DNA of 64,000 bases. Origin: Williamsia phyllosphaerae. Its GTDB lineage: Bacteria > Actinomycetota > Actinomycetes > Mycobacteriales > Mycobacteriaceae. The translations under genes and the position numbers were made by a program. How positions within the stretch are numbered: the first letter of the stretch is position 1; each line of letters begins with the position of its first letter. The stretch lies in contig NZ_BMCS01000001.1 in assembly GCF_014635305.1 (NCBI RefSeq), positions 2,914,001-2,978,000 of the forward strand, in the 5' to 3' direction. The notes under the pieces were generated by a model. That model worked only from the letters and a program-made list of their open reading frames with translations, made no database searches and was not told where the DNA came from. Positions 36,588 to 45,415 of the stretch are shown one piece after another.

Positions 36588-38284
36588 GCACATCCGTGTC
36601 GACGATCCCCGGGATCGTCGAACACCGAGCGCGTACCGACCCCGACGGTCGGGCCTATGTCTTCCTCGACGACCACGGCGAGGAATCGGCGACCGTGACC
36701 TACGCCGCGCTGCAGCAGCGTTCGGTACGGGTCGCCGCCGAGCTGCGGCGCCACTGCCGCCCCGGCGACCGGGCACTCTTGGTGTTCGGCCAGAGTCCGC
36801 ACTTCGTGTCCGGCTACCTCGCCTGCCTGTACAGCGGGGTACTGGCCGTCCCGGTCGCACCTGCGCGACGCGGCGGGCCGTCGGACGTACTCGACGCCAT
36901 CGTGACCGACTGCGCACCGACGGTCGTCCTCACCGAATCCGGTATCGGCGGCATCGCCGGCTCGGTCGAGCGCACGACGGGGTCGCTACCCCGGATCGTG
37001 GTGGACGAGCTCACGCCCGCAGCCGTTCCCGATCCGGGTGCACCCCTGGACGTCGTCTCGAACGACGTCGCCTTCCTGCAGTACACATCGGGTTCGACGT
37101 CGGATCCGAAGGGCGTCATGGTCACCCACGGCAACCTCATGGCCAACCAGGAGATGATCCGCCACGCCTTCGGCCACGATCAGCACTCGACCGTGGTCGG
37201 GTGGGCGCCGTTCTTCCACGACCAGGGTCTGATCGGCAACCTCATGCAGCCGCTCTACGTCGGCGCCACCGCGGTGATGATGTCACCGGGCGCGTTCATC
37301 CGGCGACCGCTGCTGTGGCTCAGGACGATCGACCGATACCGGGCGCACACCAGCGGCGGCCCCAACTTCGCCTACGACGCCTGCGTCGCGCGCGCCGCGA
37401 CGGCCGACCTCACCGGGCTGGACCTCAGCTCGTGGACCGTCGCGTTCAACGGTGCCGAACCGATCCGCCCCGACACCCTCGATCGGTTCGCGGAGACGTT
37501 CGCTCCGTACGGGTTCCGCGGGACCGCGCATTTCCCGTGCTACGGGTTGGCCGAGGCGACGCTGTTGGTGAGCGCGAGTCGCGCGGGTCGAGGACCGAAA
37601 GCGATCACTGTCGACCCCGACCGACTACGCGACCGCAACGTGGTCGGGTCCACGGCCTCCGATGCGGTCGGACTCGTCGGGTCGGGCACGCTCACCGACG
37701 GGACCGGGGTGGTGATCGTCGACCCGGACAGCGGACGGCGCTGTCGCGACGGCGACGTGGGCGAGATCTGGGTGTCGGGACCGCAGGTGGCCCAAGGCTA
37801 TTGGCGCAACCAGGCGGCCACCGCACACGATTTCGGGAACACACTCGACGACGGTTCGGACGTGCGGTACCTGCGCACCGGTGACCTCGGTGCCCTGGTG
37901 GGTGACGAACTGTACGTCGTCGGACGGGTCACGGACATGGTGATCATCCGCGGCAAGAACCACCACCCGCACGACATCGAGGACACCGCGCAGCGTGCGC
38001 ATCGCTCGATCAGACCGGGCGGATGCGCCGCGTTCTCCGTCGCCGGTGCCACGGGGGAGACGTTGGTCGTGGTGGCCGAGATCGCCGCGGAGATCCCGGA
38101 GCCCGACCCCGACGCGGTGGCCGAGGCGATCCGAGGCGCGGTCACCACCCGACATCAGGTGTCCGCACGACACGTCGTCATCACGATCGCGGGGACCCTG
38201 GAGAAGACGACCAGCGGCAAGATCCGACGATCGGCCGCGCGGGCGCGGTACCTCGGCCACGGGTTCCCGGCGGTGACGCGGTGA
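36584..38284 (+). CDS. Fatty acyl-AMP ligase (FAAL)
   Basis: 566 aa. It activates a fatty acid as acyl-AMP and passes it to an ACP without CoA. FAAL marks seen: QYTSGSTSDPKGVMVTH near 165 (P-loop), WAPFFHDQGLIG near 205, SGGPNFAYDAC near 258, YGLAEATLLVS near 320, TGDLG near 430 and GRVTDMVIIRGKNHHPHDIE near 447-466. The SGGPNFAYD and FFHDQGLIG blocks separate FAALs from acyl-CoA ligases. GTG 36584 overlaps the P450 stop. It should load the operon's ACP. No PKS is near, so it is not a polyketide starter ligase in the usual setting. Confidence 0.92.
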   Translation: MSTSVSTIPGIVEHRARTDPDGRAYVFLDDHGEESATVTYAALQQRSVRVAAELRRHCRPGDRALLVFGQSPHFVSGYLACLYSGVLAVPVAPARRGGPSDVLDAIVTDCAPTVVLTESGIGGIAGSVERTTGSLPRIVVDELTPAAVPDPGAPLDVVSNDVAFLQYTSGSTSDPKGVMVTHGNLMANQEMIRHAFGHDQHSTVVGWAPFFHDQGLIGNLMQPLYVGATAVMMSPGAFIRRPLLWLRTIDRYRAHTSGGPNFAYDACVARAATADLTGLDLSSWTVAFNGAEPIRPDTLDRFAETFAPYGFRGTAHFPCYGLAEATLLVSASRAGRGPKAITVDPDRLRDRNVVGSTASDAVGLVGSGTLTDGTGVVIVDPDSGRRCRDGDVGEIWVSGPQVAQGYWRNQAATAHDFGNTLDDGSDVRYLRTGDLGALVGDELYVVGRVTDMVIIRGKNHHPHDIEDTAQRAHRSIRPGGCAAFSVAGATGETLVVVAEIAAEIPEPDPDAVAEAIRGAVTTRHQVSARHVVITIAGTLEKTTSGKIRRSAARARYLGHGFPAVTR

Positions 38285-39498
38285 CCGCCGAGCCGGTCGG
38301 GTTCGTCTTCGATCCGTTCGCGGACGGCTTCACCGACGACCCCCACCCGCACTACGCCCGGCTGCGCGATCGGGCGCCGGTCTGCCGACATCCGCTGGGC
38401 TTCTGGATCGTGTCCCGGCACGCCGATGTCGCGCACCTGCAGCGTTCGGCGCAGTCGGTCGACGAACAGTCGCTCGCCGATGTGCCGGAGTACAAACGCG
38501 ACTCGGCCGAGATGGGCAAGGCGAACCGGATGATGGCCGGGTTGTCGATGATCGATCGTGATCCACCGGACCACACCCGCCTACGGCGTCTGGTCGCGGC
38601 CGCGTTCATCCGACGATCGGTACACGCCCTCGAACCGCGGATCGTCGACCTGGTCGACGAGGCCTGCGACCGCCTCGCCGACGCCGGTCGGGTCGATGTG
38701 GTTGCCGACCTCGCGTTCCCGCTGCCGTTCATCGTCATCTCGGAGTTGCTCGGATTGCCGATGATCGACGGCGCACGGCTGCGGGAGCTCACCGGTACGC
38801 TCGTCCGCGGTCTGGAACCGTTGCCGGATCCGTCGCTCGCGGCCGAGATCCGCACGGCGAACGCCGAACTGACCTCGATGGTGAGCGACATGATCGCCCA
38901 CCGGCGGACCCGACCGGCCGACGATCTGATCACCGCGCTCCTGCGCGGCGACGATCACGGCGACGTCCTGACCCCGGACGAGCTCGTCGCTCAGGTGATG
39001 CTGCTCTACATCGCCGGACACGAGACCACGGTCAACCTGATCGCCGGCGGGTTGTCCACGCTGATCCGCCATCCCGCCCAGCTCGCCCTGCTGCGGACGA
39101 CGCCCGGGCTCGCCGACAACGCGGTCGACGAGATGCTGCGGTACGACAGCCCGGTGCACCTCATGCGGCGCATCACCACGACCCCGATGATGTTCCCCGA
39201 CGGCGTGATCCCGGCCGGGGTGTTCGTGACCGCAGCCATCGCCGCGGCCAACCGGGACCCGCGGGTGTTCGGGCCCGATGCCGACGTCCCCCGGATCGAT
39301 CGGGCCGACGCGCGACGACACCTGTCGTTCGGAGCCGGGATCCACCACTGCATAGGCGCTGCCCTCGCGCGTCTCGAGGCGCGGGTGGTCTTCACCCGGT
39401 TCGCGGCCCGGTTTCCCGATGCGGTCGTCGACGAGACGCGGTGGAACGGTCGCATCAACGTCCGGGGGCCGGCGTCGCTGCTGGTCACCGTGCGCTGA
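38281..39498 (+). CDS. Cytochrome P450 (second of two)
   Basis: 405 aa. The I-helix is [10 protein letters not shown] near 241, the ExxR part EMLR near 284, and the haem ligand lies in [17 protein letters not shown] near 345-361. A complete P450, different from the first copy along most of its length. GTG 38281 overlaps the FAAL stop. Last gene of the operon; the convergent DUF402 gene ends 10 nt further on. Its substrate is not known. Confidence 0.93.
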   Translation: MTAEPVGFVFDPFADGFTDDPHPHYARLRDRAPVCRHPLGFWIVSRHADVAHLQRSAQSVDEQSLADVPEYKRDSAEMGKANRMMAGLSMIDRDPPDHTRLRRLVAAAFIRRSVHALEPRIVDLVDEACDRLADAGRVDVVADLAFPLPFIVISELLGLPMIDGARLRELTGTLVRGLEPLPDPSLAAEIRTANAELTSMVSDMIAHRRTRPADDLITALLRGDDHGDVLTPDELVAQVMLLYIAGHETTVNLIAGGLSTLIRHPAQLALLRTTPGLADNAVDEMLRYDSPVHLMRRITTTPMMFPDGVIPAGVFVTAAIAAANRDPRVFGPDADVPRIDRADARRHLSFGAGIHHCIGAALARLEARVVFTRFAARFPDAVVDETRWNGRINVRGPASLLVTVR

Positions 39499-39508
39499 CC
39501 GGCCCCGA

Positions 39509-40045
39509 TCAGCGGCCGGACTCCCAGGACAGCGGCGCCCCCGTGGACTCGAGCCAGGCGGTCACGTCATGGCCGTGCTCGGCCGCACCCACCAGGGTGC
39601 GGGTGGCGATCGCCACCGCCCGCACCGACGCGTCGCCGGTGAGGAGCCCGGCGTGGTGCGCCTCGAGGAGTTCGTCGACGTCGACGAGCTCGAGGGGTCG
39701 TCCGGGGACGTCGATCAGGTCCAGGTACCAGTCCTCGGCGTGCCAGCGCCCGCGTTCGTCGGGACCGGAGAACCGGCCCACATCGAGGTAGAGCCGCTGC
39801 CCGGTGTCGTGGCCCGCCACGAAGTGGAAGATGCTGACCCGCAGCCCGTGCCCGGGCAACAACCACGACTCGAGGTGATGGAACCGGGGATGATCGGCTG
39901 TCCGCGACATGTACAGGCCGAAGTCGGTCTCGGTGTAGGTCTCGACCGGTCGGACGAACCCCTTGTTGTCGGTGTTGGTCATCGCCCGCACGTCGAAGAC
40001 CTCACGTTTGGGCGGGTGGGGTGGGGGTGGTTCCGACGCCGCCAT
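39509..40045 (-). CDS. DUF402-family protein
   Basis: 178 aa, orthologue by position of Rv1632c. The DUF402 (nucleotide diphosphatase-like) fold is suggested by [25 protein letters not shown] near 110-134 and EAHHAGLLT near 136. The N-terminus is Pro-rich. Function in actinobacteria is not settled. ATG 40045 is 7 nt after TAGTGT with no ribosome site, so it is probably leaderless. It is divergent from uvrB with a 66-nt shared promoter region. Confidence 0.85.
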   Translation of the reverse strand: MAASEPPPPHPPKREVFDVRAMTNTDNKGFVRPVETYTETDFGLYMSRTADHPRFHHLESWLLPGHGLRVSIFHFVAGHDTGQRLYLDVGRFSGPDERGRWHAEDWYLDLIDVPGRPLELVDVDELLEAHHAGLLTGDASVRAVAIATRTLVGAAEHGHDVTAWLESTGAPLSWESGR

Positions 40046-40052
40046 GGCGAGG

Positions 40053-40105
40053 ACACTAGTGCGGTCGGGCGTCGCCCGGCCCCTGTCGTACCCCGCGCCT
40101 ACTCT
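40053..40105. promoter_or_regulatory. Divergent leaderless promoters of DUF402 gene and uvrB
   Basis: On the minus strand TAGTGT (40058-40053) is 7 nt before the DUF402 ATG. On the plus strand TACTCT (40100-40105) is 6 nt before the uvrB ATG. Both fit TANNNT, and neither gene has a ribosome site. The two polymerase sites must overlap in their upstream parts. Confidence 0.55.
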
Positions 40106-40111
40106 GGGTAC

Positions 40112-42265
40112 ATGGCTTTTGCGGCAGAACACCCCATCGTCGCCCACTCCGAACACCGGCCCGTGGGCGAGATCGAACGCTCGGAGTCGAAGTTCGAGGT
40201 GGTCAGCGAACACACCCCGGCGGGCGACCAGCCGACGGCGATCGCCGACCTCGAACGTCGGCTGCAGGCGGGCGAGCGTGACATCGTCCTGCTCGGCGCC
40301 ACCGGTACGGGTAAATCGGCGACCACCGCGTGGCTGATCGAGAAGGTCCAGCGGCCCACCCTGGTCATGGCGCCGAACAAGACGCTGGCCGCCCAGCTCG
40401 CCAACGAGCTGCGGGACATGTTGCCCAACAACGCGGTCGAGTACTTCGTCTCCTACTACGACTACTACCAGCCCGAGGCGTACATCGCGCAGACCGACAC
40501 CTACATCGAGAAGGACTCCTCGATCAACGACGACGTGGAGCGGCTCCGGCACTCGGCGACGTCGAGCCTGCTGTCACGTCGCGACGTGGTGGTGGTGGCG
40601 TCGGTGTCGTGCATCTACGGTCTCGGCACCCCGCAGTCCTACCTCGACCGCTCGGTGCACCTCGACGTCGGCCAGGAGGTCGATCGCGATGCGCTGCTGC
40701 GGTTGCTGGTCGACGTGCAGTACACCCGCAACGACATGAGCTTCGTCCGCGGCAGTTTCCGCGTCCGGGGCGACACGGTCGAGATCATCCCGTCCTACGA
40801 GGAGCTGGCGGTCCGTATCGAGTTCTTCGGCGACGAGGTCGAGGCGCTGTACTACCTGCACCCGCTCACCGGCGACATCATCCGTCAGGTCGACACGCTG
40901 CGGATCTTCCCGGCCACGCACTACGTCGCCGGGCCCGAGCGCATGGAACGCGCCATGACCAGCATCGAGGAGGAACTCGAGGCCCGTCTGGCCGAACTCG
41001 AGGGCAAGGGCAAGCTCCTCGAGGCCCAGCGCCTGCGGATGCGGACCTCCTACGACCTGGAGATGATGCGACAGGTCGGGTTCTGCTCGGGCATCGAGAA
41101 CTACTCCCGCCACATCGACGGTCGCGGACCGGGGACCGCCCCGGCGACTCTCATCGACTACTTCCCGGACGACTTCCTGATGGTCATCGACGAGTCCCAC
41201 GTGACCGTGCCGCAGATCGGCGGCATGTACGAGGGCGACATGTCGCGTAAGCGCAACCTGGTCGATTTCGGTTTCCGGCTGCCGTCCGCGGTCGACAACC
41301 GACCGCTGACGTGGGACGAGTTCGTCGACCGCGTCGGTCAGACCGTCTACCTGTCGGCGACACCGGGCCCCTACGAACTCGGCCAGTCCAACGGCGAGTT
41401 CGTGGAGCAGGTCATCCGTCCGACCGGCCTGGTCGACCCGCAGGTGGTCGTCAAGCCCACCAAGGGACAGATCGACGACCTCGTCCACGAGATCAAGCTG
41501 CGCAGCGAGCGGGACGAACGTGTCCTGGTCACCACGCTGACGAAGAAGATGTCCGAGGACCTCACCGATTACCTGCTCGAACTCGGCATCCGCGTCCGCT
41601 ACCTGCACTCCGAGGTCGACACCCTGCGTCGCGTCGAACTGCTGCGGCAGTTGCGCACCGGTGACTACGACGTCCTGGTCGGCATCAACCTCCTCCGTGA
41701 GGGTCTCGACCTGCCGGAGGTGTCGCTCGTCGCGATCCTCGACGCGGACAAGGAGGGGTTCCTGCGGAGCACCACCAGCCTCATCCAGACGATCGGGCGC
41801 GCGGCCCGCAACGTCTCCGGCGAGGTGCACATGTACGCCGACAAGATCACCGACTCGATGCGCAACGCGATCGACGAGACCGACCGTCGACGGGAGAAGC
41901 AGGTCGCCTACAACAAGGCCGCCGGTGTCGACCCGAAGCCGCTACGCAAGAAGATCGCCGACATCCTCGACCAGGTCTACAAGGAGGCCGAGGAGCAGGT
42001 GGAGATCGGTGGGTCCGGTCGCAACGCGAGCCGTGGTCGCCGGGCGCCCGGCGAGGGTGGCAAGTCGTTCAGCGCCGGTGTCATCGAGAAGCGCGACGTG
42101 TCGGCGATGCCGCGGGCCGAACTGGCCGATCTCATCGCCGCGCTGAGTGCGCAGATGATGAACGCGGCGCGCGACCTCCAGTTCGAGCTGGCGGGGCGTC
42201 TGCGCGACGAGATCTCGGACCTGAAGAAGGAACTGCGCGGAATGGACGCCGCAGGCATCCGGTGA
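40112..42265 (+). CDS. uvrB: Excinuclease ABC subunit B
   Basis: Damage-verifying helicase of nucleotide excision repair, working with UvrA and UvrC. It has 717 aa. Walker [11 protein letters not shown] near 62, beta-hairpin [10 protein letters not shown] near 116 that inserts into DNA, DESHVT near 361, motif [12 protein letters not shown] near 560, and the C-terminal UVR coiled coil near 667-703 ([17 protein letters not shown]). ATG 40112 ([10 protein letters not shown]) fits mycobacterial UvrB and the leaderless promoter. uvrA is about 7.5 kb downstream. Confidence 0.97.
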   Translation: MAFAAEHPIVAHSEHRPVGEIERSESKFEVVSEHTPAGDQPTAIADLERRLQAGERDIVLLGATGTGKSATTAWLIEKVQRPTLVMAPNKTLAAQLANELRDMLPNNAVEYFVSYYDYYQPEAYIAQTDTYIEKDSSINDDVERLRHSATSSLLSRRDVVVVASVSCIYGLGTPQSYLDRSVHLDVGQEVDRDALLRLLVDVQYTRNDMSFVRGSFRVRGDTVEIIPSYEELAVRIEFFGDEVEALYYLHPLTGDIIRQVDTLRIFPATHYVAGPERMERAMTSIEEELEARLAELEGKGKLLEAQRLRMRTSYDLEMMRQVGFCSGIENYSRHIDGRGPGTAPATLIDYFPDDFLMVIDESHVTVPQIGGMYEGDMSRKRNLVDFGFRLPSAVDNRPLTWDEFVDRVGQTVYLSATPGPYELGQSNGEFVEQVIRPTGLVDPQVVVKPTKGQIDDLVHEIKLRSERDERVLVTTLTKKMSEDLTDYLLELGIRVRYLHSEVDTLRRVELLRQLRTGDYDVLVGINLLREGLDLPEVSLVAILDADKEGFLRSTTSLIQTIGRAARNVSGEVHMYADKITDSMRNAIDETDRRREKQVAYNKAAGVDPKPLRKKIADILDQVYKEAEEQVEIGGSGRNASRGRRAPGEGGKSFSAGVIEKRDVSAMPRAELADLIAALSAQMMNAARDLQFELAGRLRDEISDLKKELRGMDAAGIR

Positions 42266-42508
42266 CACCCGGTGTGGCGATACCCACGATCGACGGACAA
42301 GAACGCATTTGTGCAACTATTGTCCCAGTTCAGTGGCGGCAATCGAAGCTGCGGTGTGACCCCTTGACACACGGTGTCCTCCATCGCAGTTGATCGTCGC
42401 CACAGCGTTGTCTGAGAAACTCGGGTGACGACGCCGTCGTGGGATCCCACGGTGGCACGAGGTCACCTAAACATGACGACGAAGTCGTCGACACAAACGG
42501 AGGAATGG

Positions 42509-42961
42509 ATGAGCGCGTACCAGACAGTTGTCGTCGGAACGGACGGTTCGGAGTCGTCACTCAAGGCGGTCGAACGTGCCGGCGCCATCGCTGGGGACAC
42601 CGCCAAACTGGTCATCGCCTGCGCGTTCTTCCCGCATGAGGGTCGCGACGTGAACTCGGTGTCCGACGTCCTCAAGGACGAGGCCTACCAGGTGCACGGG
42701 ACGGCGCCCACCGACGAGATCCTGCGCACCGCGCGCGAGCGCGCCACTCGCGCCGGCGCCAACACCGCCAACGTGAACACCCGTCCCATCAAGGGTGCCC
42801 CCGTCGACGCGCTGCTGCAGCTCGTCGGCGACATGAAGGCCGACCTGCTGGTCGTCGGCAACAAGGGACTCAACTCGATCGCCGGACGTCTGCTGGGATC
42901 CGTCCCCGCCGATGTCGCCCGCAAGTCTGCCTGCGACGTCCTGATCGTCCACACGGTCTAG
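42509..42961 (+). CDS. Universal stress protein (Rv1636-like)
   Basis: 150 aa with a single Usp domain. YQTVVVGTDGSESSLKAVERA begins it, and GNKGLNSIAGRLLGSVP near 117-133 is the G-2x-G-9x-G-S nucleotide loop. The M. tuberculosis and M. smegmatis orthologues at this locus bind cAMP; the same is likely here. ATG 42509 sits behind GGAGGA at 4 nt. The 243-nt upstream region holds a consensus TTGACA (42364-42369) but no clear -10 partner. Confidence 0.93.
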   Translation: MSAYQTVVVGTDGSESSLKAVERAGAIAGDTAKLVIACAFFPHEGRDVNSVSDVLKDEAYQVHGTAPTDEILRTARERATRAGANTANVNTRPIKGAPVDALLQLVGDMKADLLVVGNKGLNSIAGRLLGSVPADVARKSACDVLIVHTV

Positions 42962-43006
42962 ACCCTCGCGGGCACCCCCGCACGACACCCTCGCCGCGTT
43001 CGGCTC

Positions 43007-45337
43007 TCAGCCGAGCGCGGCGAGTGCGTTCGGCAGGTCCGCCGAATGAACCACGGTGAGCCGCTGTGTCGCCCGCGTCAGGGCCACGTAGAGGTCGTTG
43101 AGCCCCCGCGGTGACTGGTCGACGATCGACGCCGGCTCGACCACCACGGTCCGGTCGAACTCGAGCCCCTTGCACTGCGTCACGGTGAGCACCCGCACGC
43201 CGCCGGCGGCTCCACCGATCTCCTCCGCGCGGGCGGTCACCGCGGCGACCTCGGCATCCGGGGCGATGATGGCGGTGACACCGTCGTCGACCGCCCCCTG
43301 TCCGTCCCCGGTCGCCGCGGAGACCGCCGCGTCGGCCAACCGGTTCGGGGTCACCCGCACCGCGCGAGGGGGCACCTCGGAATGCCGGATCGAGGTGGGC
43401 GCGGATCGGCCGGGATCGATCTGGGCCAGGACATCCGCGGCGACCGACATGATCTCGGCCGGCGTCCGGTAGTTGACCGTCAGGTCGTGCTGTTGCCAGC
43501 GTCGGGCGACGTAGGGCTCGAGGACCGATCCCCACGATGTCGTGCCCGCGGGGTCCCCGGTCTGGGCGGTGTCGCCGATGATCGTCATCCACCGATTGGG
43601 GATGCGGCGCATGATCATCCGCCATCCCATCGCCGAGATCTCCTGCGCCTCGTCGACGATCACGTGCCCGAACGCCCAGGTGCGGTCACCGTGCGCACGC
43701 TCGGCGGTGGTCTGGCTGTGTCGTTGGGTCTGTCGCGCGGCCAGCTGTTCGGCGTCGATGAGGTCGTAGGCCATCAGGATCTCGGGGTCGAGCTCGTCCT
43801 CGAGATCCTGCGGGGCCGAACCGGTCAGGATGTCGAGTGCGTCCTGGGCGTCGGCCAACTGCTTACGCCACCGCGCCTGTTCGGAGCGTTCGTCGTCGGC
43901 GGTGTCGTAGCCGATGATCTCGGCCAGCTCGTCGAGCAGCGGGACGTCACTCTCGGTGAAGCCGCCCCGGGCGCCGGTGCTGCGGTGCAGCGCGTCGCGA
44001 TCGGTGGCGCTCCAGCCGCGTGTCACCGTCCGGATGCGGGCGGTGTCGGAGAGGAAGTCGTGCAGCAACCGGTCAGGGGTGAGGTGCGGCCAGAAACGGG
44101 CCAGCGCCGTGAGGATGTCGGTGTCGGACTCCATCTCGTCACGGATGTCGGCGACGTCGCCCGCGCTGAGCAGCTGCGAACCGTCGATCGTGCTCGACCC
44201 GATCCGCCGCGCGTGCTGCTGTGCCAGTTCGTCGAGCGCGGCGCGCAGGAACAGCGGACGGGCCTGGTTGTGTGCGCGACGACTGGACCGCGCGCGGCCC
44301 CGGGCCCGCCGGACCAGGTCCCGGTCGATCTCGAGGGGATAGCCGTCGAATCGGACGGTCACCGTCTCCGAGGGGAGCGACTGCGTCTCGCGGACAGCGT
44401 TCTTGAGGACCTCGATCATCCGCAGATCGCCCTTGACCGCGGCACCGGTTCGATCGTCGACCCGCGTGGCCACGACGCCGGGATAGAGCGCCCCGACCGT
44501 CGACAACAGGACACCGGTCTCACCGAGCGAGGGGAGCACCTGCCCGATGTAGCGCAGGAAGTCGTCATTGGGTCCGATGATCAGGACGCCGCTGCGAGAG
44601 AGGGTGTCGCGGTGTGTGTAGAGCAGATAGGCGGCGCGGTGCAGGGCCACGGCGGTCTTGCCGGTCCCCGGGCCGCCCTGCACGACGGTCACGCCACGGT
44701 GGGTGGACCGGATGATCAGGTCCTGCTCGCGCTGGATGGTCTCGACGATGTCGACCATCTCGCCGGTGCGTGCGGCGTTGAGCGCACCGATCAGCGCGGC
44801 CTCGTTGACGACGTCGCCGCGCGAGGCGGCGTCGATGTCACCGGCGTCGAGGCGCTCGTCGTTGACCGCCGTCACCCGACGGTTGCGCGTCCGGATGTGA
44901 CGACGCACCGCGACGGAGTCCGGAGCGGCGGGGGTGGCGAGGTAGAACGGCCGCGACAGCGGTGCACGCCAGTCGAGCAGCAGCGTCGAGTCGTTCTTGT
45001 CGTCGTCGAGGATGCCGATGCGACCGATGGTGCGCGTCTCACCGTCGTCGAGATCGAGTCGCCCGAAGTAGAGGTTGTGTTCGGCCGCATCGTATTTGGT
45101 GAGATCGTCGTGGTACATGCGCTCGTACGACTCACGTTCGGAGCGGGCCTGGGGGGTTCCGCCGGACTCGCGGAGCGCGGTCTGCAGGCGGTTTCCGGTC
45201 GATCGCCGCATGCGATCGAGACGTGCGTAGATGACGTCGAGATGGGATTGCTCGGCCGAGATGGGGGAATCGGACTCATCGTTGCGACCGGTGTCGTCCC
45301 GGTCGGGCAGGGGGGCGGTCTCCCGCGTCCGGGTCAT
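43007..45337 (-). CDS. HelD-like UvrD/Rep-family ATPase
   Basis: 776 aa. A charged N-terminal part with helical arm (about 20-75) precedes a UvrD-like motor with Walker A QGGPGTGKTAV near 218-228, Walker B HVIVDEAQEIS near 558, IIGDTAQTGDP near 583, and a late TQCKGLEFDRTVVV / LYVALTRATQRL pair. The arrangement fits actinobacterial class II HelD/HelR, which bind RNA polymerase and free it from nucleic acid, in some species giving rifamycin tolerance. A plain DNA helicase is less likely because of the long N-terminal arm and insert. ATG 45337; the ribosome site is weak. Confidence 0.85.
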   Translation of the reverse strand: MTRTRETAPLPDRDDTGRNDESDSPISAEQSHLDVIYARLDRMRRSTGNRLQTALRESGGTPQARSERESYERMYHDDLTKYDAAEHNLYFGRLDLDDGETRTIGRIGILDDDKNDSTLLLDWRAPLSRPFYLATPAAPDSVAVRRHIRTRNRRVTAVNDERLDAGDIDAASRGDVVNEAALIGALNAARTGEMVDIVETIQREQDLIIRSTHRGVTVVQGGPGTGKTAVALHRAAYLLYTHRDTLSRSGVLIIGPNDDFLRYIGQVLPSLGETGVLLSTVGALYPGVVATRVDDRTGAAVKGDLRMIEVLKNAVRETQSLPSETVTVRFDGYPLEIDRDLVRRARGRARSSRRAHNQARPLFLRAALDELAQQHARRIGSSTIDGSQLLSAGDVADIRDEMESDTDILTALARFWPHLTPDRLLHDFLSDTARIRTVTRGWSATDRDALHRSTGARGGFTESDVPLLDELAEIIGYDTADDERSEQARWRKQLADAQDALDILTGSAPQDLEDELDPEILMAYDLIDAEQLAARQTQRHSQTTAERAHGDRTWAFGHVIVDEAQEISAMGWRMIMRRIPNRWMTIIGDTAQTGDPAGTTSWGSVLEPYVARRWQQHDLTVNYRTPAEIMSVAADVLAQIDPGRSAPTSIRHSEVPPRAVRVTPNRLADAAVSAATGDGQGAVDDGVTAIIAPDAEVAAVTARAEEIGGAAGGVRVLTVTQCKGLEFDRTVVVEPASIVDQSPRGLNDLYVALTRATQRLTVVHSADLPNALAALG

Positions 45338-45371
45338 GGGTGGATCAGGAGCCTTCCATGGGGGATACGAC

Positions 45372-45406
45372 GTCCGTGGCGGGCGTGCTCGACGCCCGCC
45401 ACGGAC
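45372..45406 (-). terminator. Long perfect hairpin downstream of DoxX-repeat gene
   Basis: A perfect 14-bp stem (45372-45385 with 45393-45406) and a 7-nt loop, starting 10 nt past the stop of the upstream gene and ending 34 nt before helD. No T-run follows, so it may act as a non-canonical terminator or as RNA protection. Confidence 0.6.
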
Positions 45407-45415
45407 CTCGTGGGA

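Noticed and set aside
36584..38284. Call as long-chain acyl-CoA ligase (FadD)
   Set aside because: The FFHDQGLIG and SGGPNFAYD blocks are those of AMP ligases, and an ACP gene lies in the same operon.
31108..39498. Comparison with the mycobacterial isonitrile lipopeptide operon (FadD10/Rv0097-Rv0101)
   Set aside because: No isonitrile-forming dioxygenase, no thioesterase and no NRPS are present; only the FAAL and ACP are shared.
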